Source: Clostridia bacterium
Lineage (GTDB): Bacteria > Bacillota_A > Clostridia > Lachnospirales > Cellulosilyticaceae
DNA length: 5,785 bases
NCBI GenBank assembly: GCA_029239935.1
Contig: JARBTY010000191.1
Span: 1-5,785 of the forward strand
Direction of reading: 5' to 3'
The position numbers and the translations under genes are program-made. Positions 1 to 5,785 of this stretch are shown one piece after another. The notes under the pieces were generated by a model that searched no databases, was not told the origin of the DNA, and was given only the letters and a program-made list of their open reading frames with translations. Position 1 is the first letter of the stretch. Each line of letters begins with the position of its first letter.

Positions 1-748
1 TCGATTTAATGATCTTATTGATAGACACATCTTTGACCTCTGCATACTTTTTGAGCAGTTCAAAGCCCTCTTCCGGTAAAAATGCTGCAAAAACACTTAG
101 GGCGTATTGCAAGCCTTTTTCTAAAACTCTAAAATCCTCTTTTTTCCTAGCTTCTTTATCCAATACCAAAATACTCTCTAAGATTCGATCACTGATTTCA
201 AGACTAAATCTAGCTGTCTCTGGCTCTCCCAATATAGGTGGATGGGCCAAAGCTGCGATAAAGGTTCTCTTTTCCAGATTGTTTGACTGTGCATACATTC
301 CGTGGATACAGTCTTTTACAGCCGCAATATTATTTTCAGCTATTCTCTGCAGTGCCATGGCAGAAGCTTCTCTTGTTCGCCATCTATTGTCATTCATGGC
401 TGCTTTTATATGTACCATAATCAGTTGCCTTGTGGCCTCATCTGTATAACTATAGTGTGCACCCAATGCCAATACACCGCAAAAAACCAAATACTCCTTC
501 GGGTGATTTACAGGGGCGTCTTCCTCTTTGATGGCGGCCCATTCTTTCAGTTCCTCCAGCATCTCCCTTGGTACCAACTGTTTTTCAAAGCAATTTGCAA
601 ATTGATCTGCGAATGTTAAGTTCCCCCTTGGTCCAGGCAGATTGGACTCCTCACACAATATCGTTTCAATTTTTTCATAATCCTGAGGATGATTCATTAG
701 CGTTATGATTTCTTGTATTTTATCACATTTTTCTTTCATTTTTCCCAT
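1..748 (-). CDS. HEAT-repeat-like protein, 3' end outside window
   Basis: This open frame starts at ATG 748 and leaves the window at base 1 with no stop, giving 249 visible residues. It is rich in helix-forming residues and has no signal peptide or membrane segment, so it is probably a soluble cytoplasmic helical-repeat protein. The clearest HEAT-like unit is around residues 107-140, where a D-N-R-W-R-x-R-E-A-S-A-M-A-L-Q-R-I pattern matches the second helix of such repeats. HEAT repeats usually serve as binding scaffolds, for proteins or, in the DNA-alkylation-repeat group, for DNA. No catalytic motif is visible, so the function is unknown. A second ATG at 739 gives a protein three residues shorter, and neither start has a strong Shine-Dalgarno sequence. 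A strong promoter lies 60-90 bases upstream. It sits directly behind the LysR gene on the same strand, but the two need not be co-transcribed. Coding is supported by the long uninterrupted frame and sensible composition; the family call is moderate. Confidence 0.8.
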   Translation of the reverse strand, partial: MGKMKEKCDKIQEIITLMNHPQDYEKIETILCEESNLPGPRGNLTFADQFANCFEKQLVPREMLEELKEWAAIKEEDAPVNHPKEYLVFCGVLALGAHYSYTDEATRQLIMVHIKAAMNDNRWRTREASAMALQRIAENNIAAVKDCIHGMYAQSNNLEKRTFIAALAHPPILGEPETARFSLEISDRILESILVLDKEARKKEDFRVLEKGLQYALSVFAAFLPEEGFELLKKYAEVKDVSINKIIKS

Positions 749-809
749 CCACTTTACTCTCTTTTGACATTACTTACTCATTGTGAACAAAATTTAAAAT
801 TTTATAGTC

Positions 810-838
810 ATTATAGTTCCATTCTCTATCCTTGTCAA
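810..838 (-). promoter_or_regulatory. Consensus sigma-A-type promoter for the HEAT-repeat gene
   Basis: Read on the minus strand, TTGACA (838-833) is followed after exactly 17 bases by TATAAT (815-810). Both hexamers match the vegetative consensus at all six positions with optimal spacing. Transcription should begin near 803, leaving a leader of about 55 bases before ATG 748. The -35 box begins 8 bases beyond the stop codon of the LysR gene, and no terminator lies between the two genes, so read-through from upstream is also possible. Immediately downstream is an AT-only dyad (789-803), which may be chance. Confidence 0.85.
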
Positions 839-845
839 TCTCTTC

Positions 846-1721
846 TCATAACCACTCGGCTGCTTGGGATAGGCTTAACTCAATAAAGGCCTTTAGGGCT
901 GGATTGAGCCATTTGTTTTTATGATAAACAATTTGTGTATAAAACGCTATATTAGATTCCAGCTTTTTTATCTTAAATTTCTTTTTATCTTCCTCTTCTG
1001 TGACAGCATAAAGTGGCAAATAAGACATCCCCAATCCTGCTTCAACATATTTTTTGATAGCTTCAACACTCCCGGTCTCCAGTATATTGGTCGGATAAAA
1101 CTGATGACCTTGCAAATAGTTATTAAAAACCTCTCTATAAGTACACTCTTTTTCTGTAAATAACACCATTTGCCCACTATTAGGTAAGAAGTCATCTCCT
1201 TTATAGTCAGCTGCTGCCACCAAGCACATCTCTTCTTTTTTTAACTGAATGGTTTCTAATTGAGAATAGATGTATTGTGGCTGTACTAAAAAGCTGACAT
1301 CTAAATCTCCAGTACTTAACTTTTCCCTAAGGTGACAGCATTGGTCATTGATGATCGTAAGCTCTACCTCCGGATAAATGGCTTTGTAAGCTTTAACAAT
1401 CTGAAGGAGTCTATACATCATCAAAGATTCCGGGGCTCCTATTTTGATAACTCCTTTAGGTTTGTTTTCAGCCATAGTGTATTTTTCAATCACCTCATAA
1501 GTATTGAGTAAGGAACCAATATGCCCCAAAAGTTCTTGTCCAAATTGGGTAATTTCTATTGCTTTTCCCATCCTATTGAAAAGGGGTTTGTTATAATAAT
1601 CTTCTATCGCTTGAATTTGAAAAGTAATTGTAGACTGCGCATAACCAAGTTCCTGTGCAGCCCCTGTAAAGCTTCCAAGTTCAGCTACCTTTTTGAAGGT
1701 CTTAAAATTTTTAATATCCAT
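846..1721 (-). CDS. LysR-family transcriptional regulator
   Basis: A 291-residue LysR-type regulator of normal family length. Residues 1-60 form the winged helix-turn-helix, with the typical pattern F-K-x-V-A-E-L-G-S-F-T-G-A-A-x-E-L-G-Y-A-Q-S-T-I-T and the wing ending P-L-F-N-R. A linker helix follows (about 61-90). Residues 91-288 are the periplasmic-binding-protein-like effector domain, including the late G-S-V-E-A-I-K-K-Y-V-E-A-G-L-G-M-S-Y-L-P stretch (227-246) seen in many members. The ATG at 1721 is chosen because AGGAGG sits 5 bases upstream; a TTG at 1742 would add seven residues but places that Shine-Dalgarno inside the gene. The gene is divergent from the amino acid permease, the usual LysR arrangement, so it likely regulates the permease and itself in response to a small metabolite. 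The effector cannot be read from the sequence. Confidence 0.93.
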   Translation of the reverse strand: MDIKNFKTFKKVAELGSFTGAAQELGYAQSTITFQIQAIEDYYNKPLFNRMGKAIEITQFGQELLGHIGSLLNTYEVIEKYTMAENKPKGVIKIGAPESLMMYRLLQIVKAYKAIYPEVELTIINDQCCHLREKLSTGDLDVSFLVQPQYIYSQLETIQLKKEEMCLVAAADYKGDDFLPNSGQMVLFTEKECTYREVFNNYLQGHQFYPTNILETGSVEAIKKYVEAGLGMSYLPLYAVTEEEDKKKFKIKKLESNIAFYTQIVYHKNKWLNPALKAFIELSLSQAAEWL

Positions 1722-1726
1722 CCCAT

Positions 1727-1732
1727 CCTCCT
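1727..1732 (-). promoter_or_regulatory. Ribosome-binding site fixing the LysR start
   Basis: AGGAGG on the minus strand lies 5 bases before ATG 1721. It decides between that ATG and the in-frame TTG at 1742, for which no comparable site exists. A third possibility, an ATG at 1726, is out of frame and directly abuts the motif. Confidence 0.85.
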
Positions 1733-1758
1733 TATTTATCAATAGCGTTTATCTCTTT

Positions 1759-1767
1759 ATTATACCA
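1759..1767 (-). promoter_or_regulatory. Extended -10 promoter for the LysR gene
   Basis: The minus strand reads TGG-TATAAT (1767-1759), a full-consensus -10 with the upstream TG dinucleotide of an extended -10 element. No good -35 is found 16-18 bases upstream, which fits an extended -10 promoter or one tuned by a regulator. The predicted start near 1752 gives a leader of about 30 bases. The dyad centred at 1790 would lie near -38, a position suited to autorepression. Confidence 0.65.
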
Positions 1768-1780
1768 TGAGTTCAGTTAT

Positions 1781-1817
1781 TTTGATGTATCCCATCTAAT
1801 ATTTCAATTTTACAAAT
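1781..1817. promoter_or_regulatory. Candidate LysR operator (two weak dyads)
   Basis: Two imperfect inverted repeats lie between the divergent promoters. The first, 1781-1799, is TTTGATG / CATCTAA around a 5-base spacer, with six of seven positions paired. The second, 1801-1817, has the form ATT-N11-AAT, which fits the T-N11-A LysR box. Their centres (1790 and 1809) are about two helical turns apart and fall near -54 and -35 relative to the predicted permease start. That matches the usual recognition-site and activation-site layout of LysR-type promoters. The sequence is AT-rich, so the second dyad in particular could be chance; no protein-specific motif is known here. Confidence 0.35.
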
Positions 1818-1837
1818 AGCAATAAGGACTTTATACT
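1809..1837 (+). promoter_or_regulatory. Promoter of the amino acid permease gene
   Basis: TTTACA (1809-1814) and TATACT (1832-1837) are separated by 17 bases; each differs from the sigma-A consensus at one position. Transcription would start near 1844, giving a leader of about 20 bases that carries AGGAGG at 1852-1857, 6 bases before the ATG at 1864. The -35 box overlaps the second candidate LysR dyad. Confidence 0.75.
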
Positions 1838-1863
1838 TTCATTAAAAGAGGAGGAGGATATGT

Positions 1864-3117
1864 ATGCAGAAAAATAAAAAATTAAACACCCTTACCTTAA
1901 GTGGACTTATGATTGGTCCTATATTAGGCTCCGGCATTGTGCTGCTCCCGCCGCTGGCTATTAAAATACTTGGCGACCAAGCGATTATTGCATGGATGAT
2001 CATTATGCTTTTAGGGGGCATATTTGCTTATGTTTTTGCCAAGATGAGTCTATTCACCTCAACAAATGAGGGCATCAGCTTGATTATAGCCCATAACTTA
2101 GGCCCTTTTTTCGGAGAACTAGCCTCTAACTACCTTACAATGGCTGTATTTTTTGGTCCTGTTGCTGTGGTCTTAACTGCTTCTGAGTTTATAAGTGCCA
2201 TGTTTGTTGCTAAAGATTATAATCACCTGGTTATTGCCTTTATAGTCCTTGTATTAGCCGGTATAGTCTTATTGATGGATGTGGCTAAGATGGGCAGATT
2301 ATCTCTGCTGCTATCCTCTTTAACTGCCTTACTTCTGGTCATAGGGGGGGCACTTACACTCCTTGCACAACCTGTTATTGCTTTCCCTAATACTTTCCCT
2401 GAAGCTGGGAAACTTGGGTACACACTGCTCTTATTATTTTGGTCTATTATTGGCTGGGAGGTTATTGGTAATTATATAGAAGACGTTGAAAATCCTCAGT
2501 CTACTATTATGCGTGCTATGAAAATCAGTTTGACAGCTGTTATTTTGGTTTACTTAATAAGCACCTTTGCCTTACAAAATGCCGTTGACCTCAGCTCTAT
2601 TGACACTTCTGCTTCTATGACAATGGGTATGATTTTAACTCCTTTATTTGGAGATTTTTCTTATTTCATTATGGGAGTCATTGCTGCCGGCTTATGTTTT
2701 TGTACCCTCATTCTGTTTGTAGGCGCTCTTGCAAGACAAGTGGCTGAAAGAGCCCAAAAAGGTTCCCTTCCTCATTTCTTTATACAAAAAAAGGGTGAAA
2801 GATCACCCCGAACTATATTGCTAACTTTATTAAGCATCCATACTTTACTACTTGTCTTTATCTATTTTAGCTGGATAACCCTTGAAATCATTGTAGGGAT
2901 AGCCAACACCTTTTTTATTGGCAATGCACTGCTTGGACTACTTACAAGTCTTAGGTGTATGACAGGTATCGTTATTAAAGGCTGTGTGGTTCTTTTAATC
3001 CTTATATTATGTGTTTTGATGAGCTATTCACCTTTGGTTGCCTGGGTTCTTTTTATGCTCGTAAGTGCTGGAAGCGTTTTTAAATATTTCTTGGGCCAGA
3101 CTGCAAACTCTTTATGA
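1864..3117 (+). CDS. APC-superfamily amino acid permease, YjeH-like
   Basis: A very hydrophobic 417-residue protein with about 12 predicted membrane helices, the length expected of the YjeH-type branch of the APC superfamily (E. coli YjeH, an exporter of methionine and branched-chain amino acids, is about 418). Helix 1 contains the unwound substrate-binding motif L-G-S-G-I-V-L-L-P-P (residues 21-30). Helix 6 carries F-W-S-I-I-G-W-E (192-199) and is followed by the charged loop E-D-V-E-N-P-Q-S-T-I-M-R-A, corresponding to the E-x-x-N-P region of YjeH. A strong Shine-Dalgarno sequence precedes the ATG. The gene is divergent from a LysR regulator that probably controls it. Substrate and direction (export or uptake) are inferred only from the weak YjeH resemblance. 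The 3' end overlaps the convergent yibE/F gene by 94 bp, and no terminator is visible downstream. Confidence 0.9.
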   Translation: MQKNKKLNTLTLSGLMIGPILGSGIVLLPPLAIKILGDQAIIAWMIIMLLGGIFAYVFAKMSLFTSTNEGISLIIAHNLGPFFGELASNYLTMAVFFGPVAVVLTASEFISAMFVAKDYNHLVIAFIVLVLAGIVLLMDVAKMGRLSLLLSSLTALLLVIGGALTLLAQPVIAFPNTFPEAGKLGYTLLLLFWSIIGWEVIGNYIEDVENPQSTIMRAMKISLTAVILVYLISTFALQNAVDLSSIDTSASMTMGMILTPLFGDFSYFIMGVIAAGLCFCTLILFVGALARQVAERAQKGSLPHFFIQKKGERSPRTILLTLLSIHTLLLVFIYFSWITLEIIVGIANTFFIGNALLGLLTSLRCMTGIVIKGCVVLLILILCVLMSYSPLVAWVLFMLVSAGSVFKYFLGQTANSL

Positions 3118-4238
3118 GAATGTCTTGTCAAAATGATTCCTCCTATTATAGAAGTAACCGGTGCCACTAGGACCAATCCAAAGCTCCCTACCAAAGTATG
3201 CAAAATCTCTGAAGATACATAGGTCATATTAAGTATATTGGTAATCGGTGTCCCCTGGGCCATAAAAACCATTAAAAGTGCAGTATACCCTCCCGAATAA
3301 GCAAGCAGTAGGGTGGTTACAATGGTTCCAAGCACGGCTCTTGAAACAGTAAAACCTGAAGCAATCACTTCTTTTGTTGTAATATCCGGCTTCTTCTGAA
3401 CGATTTCATCCAGTGCAGCAGCTATATCCATAGCTACATCCATGACCGCTCCTGAGGAAGCAATAAAGATACCTGCTATAAAAATGGAAGTTAGATTTAA
3501 ATAGGCGTAACCGCTGTAAAGCAGTGACTCTGAAAATGGGATTACTGCTCCGTGCAGTTTGAAAGCTGTCCCAAAGGTTATGGCAAATACACTTGTCAGT
3601 ACTACCCCAGCACAAGTTCCTAAAAAAGCAATCACTCCTTTTTTTGTAAAACCTGCCACCAAAAAGATAATGACAAAAGAAATAATGATCACAATCTCCA
3701 TAGAAATAACTATAGGATGATACCCTTTAAGAAAACCTGGGATAAGTATTTTCCAAATCATCAGCACTGTAAAAACAAATGACATAATAGCTCTTACCCC
3801 TGTCCAGCCAGTTATAGCAATCATTGCCGCTACAAAAACGATAAACAAAATAAACTCTATATCCATGCGGTAATGATCTATAGCATTGGCAAAAAGTACT
3901 TCTCCATCATCTCCTAGATCCAGTACAGTCAAAGCCGTATCTCCTACTTCAAAAATCTTATCAAATTCCATCTGTCCTCTTAGATGGTTCACCGCTTCAT
4001 AGGTATCACCTTTGTACTTCCCTTTCAATATCTCTACTTTTAAGTTCTGATCTCCCTGTTTAATAATACCTGTCTGAATAACTGTTGAATTATCAACTTC
4101 TACTACCTTTGTTTTTACTCTGATACTATCCTTATAGATATCACTTTCAAAACCTGTAGGCAATGCAATCAAAATACCAATAACTAACAGAATCGTCATT
4201 ACAAAGATGATTTGTGAATATTTCGCCTTTTTACCCAA
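3024..4238 (-). CDS. YibE/F-family membrane protein
   Basis: A 404-residue polytopic membrane protein of the YibE/F family (PF07907). A first membrane helix (about 8-27) is followed by an extracytoplasmic domain (about 28-125, beta-rich, with no cysteine), then roughly seven further helices. Family signatures visible are A-S-S-G-A-V-M-D-V-A-M-D-I-A-A-A-L-D-E-I (260-279) and S-R-A-V-L-G-T-I-V-T-T-L-L-L-A-Y-S-G-G (299-317). The biochemical role of the family is not established; transport is often guessed. The start is TTG 4238, with AGGAGG 9 bases upstream (4253-4248); a nearby GTG at 4243 is out of frame. That Shine-Dalgarno lies in an inverted repeat that could mask it. The last 31 codons, stop included, which encode a polar, lysine-rich tail, are antisense to the permease gene. 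It may be co-transcribed with the phosphatase gene upstream. Confidence 0.9.
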   Translation of the reverse strand: MGKKAKYSQIIFVMTILLVIGILIALPTGFESDIYKDSIRVKTKVVEVDNSTVIQTGIIKQGDQNLKVEILKGKYKGDTYEAVNHLRGQMEFDKIFEVGDTALTVLDLGDDGEVLFANAIDHYRMDIEFILFIVFVAAMIAITGWTGVRAIMSFVFTVLMIWKILIPGFLKGYHPIVISMEIVIIISFVIIFLVAGFTKKGVIAFLGTCAGVVLTSVFAITFGTAFKLHGAVIPFSESLLYSGYAYLNLTSIFIAGIFIASSGAVMDVAMDIAAALDEIVQKKPDITTKEVIASGFTVSRAVLGTIVTTLLLAYSGGYTALLMVFMAQGTPITNILNMTYVSSEILHTLVGSFGLVLVAPVTSIIGGIILTRHSHKEFAVWPKKYLKTLPALTSIKRTQATKGE

Positions 4239-4244
4239 CTCACT

Positions 4245-4302
4245 GCGCCTCCTTTTTAATAAACAAAAGGCACAAAGGAAGTCCTTTGTGCAAAGGAGGC
4301 GC
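4245..4302 (-). promoter_or_regulatory. Inverted repeat sequestering the yibE/F Shine-Dalgarno
   Basis: In minus-strand RNA, GCGCCUCCUUU (4302-4292) is perfectly complementary over 11 bases to AAAGGAGGCGC (4255-4245), which contains the AGGAGG ribosome-binding site of the yibE/F gene. The 36-base interval between the arms holds the terminator-like hairpin at 4270-4291. If the long stem forms, translation of yibE/F would be blocked. The distal 4 bases of the anti-Shine-Dalgarno arm (4299-4302) are also used by the upstream hairpin at 4299-4326, so the two structures partly compete. The pairing is seen in the sequence; a regulatory function is inferred. Confidence 0.6.
4258..4291 (-). terminator. 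Terminator-like hairpin between phosphatase and yibE/F
   Basis: On the minus strand a perfect 10-bp stem, GCACAAAGGA / TCCTTTGTGC, spans 4291-4270 with only two bases between the arms, so the top pairs open to form a small loop. It is followed by the T-rich run CTTTTGTTTATT (4269-4258). This fits an intrinsic terminator for the phosphatase transcript, though the interrupted T-run suggests only partial termination. With no convincing promoter between here and the yibE/F start, it could equally act as an attenuator within a phosphatase-yibE/F operon. Confidence 0.6.
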
Positions 4303-4326
4303 TAAAAGCTCCAAAGCTTTTAGCAC
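4299..4326 (-). other. 12-bp RNA hairpin in the yibE/F leader
   Basis: Minus-strand RNA folds as GUGCUAAAAGCU (4326-4315), loop UUGG, AGCUUUUAGCGC (4310-4299). All 12 positions pair, one of them as a U-G wobble (4325/4300). In plus-strand RNA the same position is a C/A mismatch, so the full stem exists only in the transcript running toward yibE/F. It immediately precedes, and shares 4 bases with, the anti-Shine-Dalgarno arm. There is no T-run after it, so it is not itself a terminator. Confidence 0.55.
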
Positions 4327-4347
4327 TTCCTGTTAACCCATCATGAG

Positions 4348-4367
4348 AATAAATTTTACAATTTATT
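4348..4367 (-). repeat. AT-only stem-loop at the phosphatase stop codon
   Basis: AATAAATT and AATTTATT form a perfect 8-bp inverted repeat around a 4-base loop, and the right-hand arm includes the phosphatase stop codon (4363-4365). It has no G-C pair and would be weak in RNA. It may help mRNA 3'-end stability or be chance in AT-rich DNA. Confidence 0.3.
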
Positions 4368-5785
4368 TGGCTAAATTCATGACTGACATGAATTTTTCAT
4401 ATGTATCTGTATCATCATAATACCCTGAAAACACCTCTGAACCAGCGCCTATCGCATAAACTGGAAGTGGTACGCCTGTATGGGCATAAGTGGTCCAGCC
4501 GATACCTGCTCTCTGATTGAGGATATGTGTTGCAGCGATGCTTAATGGTTCATATCCCCCATATAATAGGTAGGTTGTGTCATCTGTTGGTCTTTCAGCT
4601 GATGCCACCATACTAAGTTTTAAAGCTTCTTTTAACGTTTTTATTTCTGCTTCTTTAAGATTACTTAATCCCATCTTGCTGCTGAGGATAGAAGTGAAAT
4701 CTTCTATTTTAGCTGTTTCTGGTGTATGTGATGTACGGTACTCTGCAATGACTTTATCAAATTCATCGTAAGACATTTTTTGTCCTTGAAGCAGCGGAAA
4801 AGCTGTGCTATATTTTGTTCCGGCAAAACCAATACCCATACCGCCTGTTTCATGATCTCCTGTAACAACAATAAGTGTTTCAGTAGGATGTTTTTGATAA
4901 AATTTAATAGCTTCTCCAATAGCATCTTGGAAAGCTAATACTTCTTTGACTGTAGTTGCTGCATCATTCGCATGACAGGCCCAGTCAATCTTACCGCTCT
5001 CAACCATCATAAAGAAACCTTTTGGATTTTCTAAAACTTCTATTCCTTTTTTTGTAAAGTCTGCTAAAGTTAAACTTGCACTGTCATTATTAATCGCATA
5101 AGGCATTGCATTAGATTTATCTAATATTGGGTTAACTGCATACACCTTGCCTGTAGCACTATTGATCTTTGCAAAATCTTCTTTTGTTCTTGTAATGGTG
5201 TACCCGTCTTTTTTAACAAGTTCATAAGCATCTGCTTGGTCTTTGTTTTTACCTGTAGCTTGGTTAAATCCACCGCCGCCAAAGTAATCAAAACCGCTTT
5301 TGCCTAGCTCAAGAGCAATGTCATAATAACTATTTCTTGAAGCTTGATGAGCATAAAATACAGCTGGTGTCGCATGGTCTATTGAAACTGAGCTGACAAC
5401 CCCAACTTTCATGCCACTTTTTTTAGCTGATTCTGCCATAGAAGTATATTTTTGTTTTTTACTTGGATCCATATTAATAACGCCGTCCACTGTCTTATAG
5501 CCTGATGCCATAGCTGTTCCTGAGGATGCTGAATCTGGAATAAAAGAATCTGCTGCGTATGTAGTCTTTAAGCCTTGTACTGGAAACTTAGAAAAGTTTA
5601 GTTTAACAAGCTCTGGATTGCTGCTGTTTTTAAGTGCTCCTTGATAAATCTCTGCTGCACTAGTCTGTGTAGCTGACATGCCATCCCCTATAAACATAAA
5701 AACATATTTAGCTTTTTTTGCAGACTTATTGGCCTGAGTTGTCTGTGCTGACAATGCCTGCGTTTGAAAACCTAATATACCGAAC
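4363..5785 (-). CDS. Exported PhoA-family alkaline phosphatase, 5' end outside window
   Basis: The frame is open to the right edge, so the true start lies outside. The codons above 5754 encode F-G-I-L-G-F-Q-T-Q-A then L-S-A-Q-T-T-Q-A, the end of a signal peptide with a plausible A-L-S-A cleavage site, so the enzyme is secreted or held at the cell surface. It hydrolyses phosphate monoesters (PF00245). Counting from the TTG at 5754: F-I-G-D-G (D24, metal); I-P-D-S-A-S-S-G-T (S75, nucleophile, matching the family active-site pattern); H-A-T-P-A (T129); S-R (R140, phosphate contact); V-E-S-G-K-I-D-W-A-C-H (E252, D257, H261); T-G-D-H-E-T-G-G (D300, H301); H-T-G-V-P-L-P (H425). All metal and catalytic ligands are therefore present and it should be active. 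E. coli D153 and K328 are replaced by H127 and W258. Such enzymes are commonly phosphate-starvation induced, but the promoter is not in view. Confidence 0.95.
   Translation of the reverse strand, partial: FGILGFQTQALSAQTTQANKSAKKAKYVFMFIGDGMSATQTSAAEIYQGALKNSSNPELVKLNFSKFPVQGLKTTYAADSFIPDSASSGTAMASGYKTVDGVINMDPSKKQKYTSMAESAKKSGMKVGVVSSVSIDHATPAVFYAHQASRNSYYDIALELGKSGFDYFGGGGFNQATGKNKDQADAYELVKKDGYTITRTKEDFAKINSATGKVYAVNPILDKSNAMPYAINNDSASLTLADFTKKGIEVLENPKGFFMMVESGKIDWACHANDAATTVKEVLAFQDAIGEAIKFYQKHPTETLIVVTGDHETGGMGIGFAGTKYSTAFPLLQGQKMSYDEFDKVIAEYRTSHTPETAKIEDFTSILSSKMGLSNLKEAEIKTLKEALKLSMVASAERPTDDTTYLLYGGYEPLSIAATHILNQRAGIGWTTYAHTGVPLPVYAIGAGSEVFSGYYDDTDTYEKFMSVMNLAK

Noticed and set aside
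9..619. Two plus-strand reading frames (9-449 and 302-619)
   Set aside because: They lie antisense to the HEAT-repeat gene, are serine- and cysteine-rich in a way typical of antisense translation, and lack ribosome-binding sites.
725..770. 15-codon upstream reading frame (minus strand, ATG 770) overlapping the HEAT gene start
   Set aside because: It has no clear Shine-Dalgarno and no recognisable leader-peptide composition, so it is not supported beyond chance.
789..803. AT-only dyad AAAATTT-A-AAATTTT near the predicted HEAT gene transcription start
   Set aside because: Composed only of A and T in AT-rich intergenic DNA; no regulator or second copy to support an operator.
1860..1877. ATG at 1860 starting a five-codon frame overlapping the permease start
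   Set aside because: It begins only 2 bases after AGGAGG, too close for efficient initiation; the ATG at 1864 is better placed and opens the long frame.
4241..4243. GTG as the yibE/F start
   Set aside because: It is out of frame with the YibE/F coding sequence; TTG 4238 is the in-frame start after the Shine-Dalgarno.
4245..4326. Miniature transposon or repeated extragenic palindrome
   Set aside because: No target-site duplication or second copy in the window, and the stems involve the gene's own Shine-Dalgarno, which favours an RNA function; a genome-wide repeat search would settle it.
5752..5754. TTG as the start of the alkaline phosphatase
   Set aside because: The frame stays open to the window edge and the upstream codons encode the end of a signal peptide; there is no Shine-Dalgarno before this TTG.
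1..5785. Defence island, CRISPR, prophage or toxin-antitoxin content
   Set aside because: No spaced direct repeats, nuclease, integrase or small paired genes are present; HEAT-like repeats alone do not indicate defence.

Overview
The window is AT-rich and looks like the chromosome of a Gram-positive clostridial bacterium. The reasons are strong AGGAGG ribosome-binding sites, TTG starts, lysine- and isoleucine-rich proteins, sigma-A-type promoters and an exported alkaline phosphatase. A Lachnospirales/Cellulosilyticum-like relative is a guess only. No RNA gene, insertion sequence, CRISPR array or phage gene was seen.

Layout, left to right. (1) 1-748, minus: the 5' part of a HEAT-repeat-like protein gene that runs off the left edge, with its own near-perfect promoter (TTGACA-N17-TATAAT) at 810-838. 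(2) 846-1721, minus: a LysR-type regulator, best started at 1721. (3) 1722-1863: a divergent control region with an extended -10 facing left, a TTTACA-N17-TATACT promoter facing right, and two weak dyads that could be LysR sites. (4) 1864-3117, plus: an APC-superfamily amino acid permease resembling the YjeH exporter group. (5) 3024-4238, minus: a YibE/F-family membrane protein whose last 31 codons, stop included, are antisense to the end of the permease gene. (6) 4239-4362: a structured spacer with a 12-bp hairpin, a terminator-like hairpin, and an 11-bp inverted repeat that would pair with the yibE/F Shine-Dalgarno sequence. (7) 4363-5785, minus: an exported PhoA-family alkaline phosphatase whose signal-peptide start lies beyond the right edge.

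How they may work together. The LysR protein most likely controls the divergent permease and itself, giving an effector-controlled amino acid export or uptake unit. The phosphatase and yibE/F genes are on the same strand and may be one transcription unit broken by the hairpins at 4245-4326, which could set how much YibE/F is made. The permease and yibE/F genes converge with no visible terminator between them, so antisense interference is possible. The HEAT-repeat gene appears independently and perhaps constitutively transcribed.

The most interesting item is the RNA-structured spacer upstream of yibE/F. The rest is ordinary accessory or housekeeping content.
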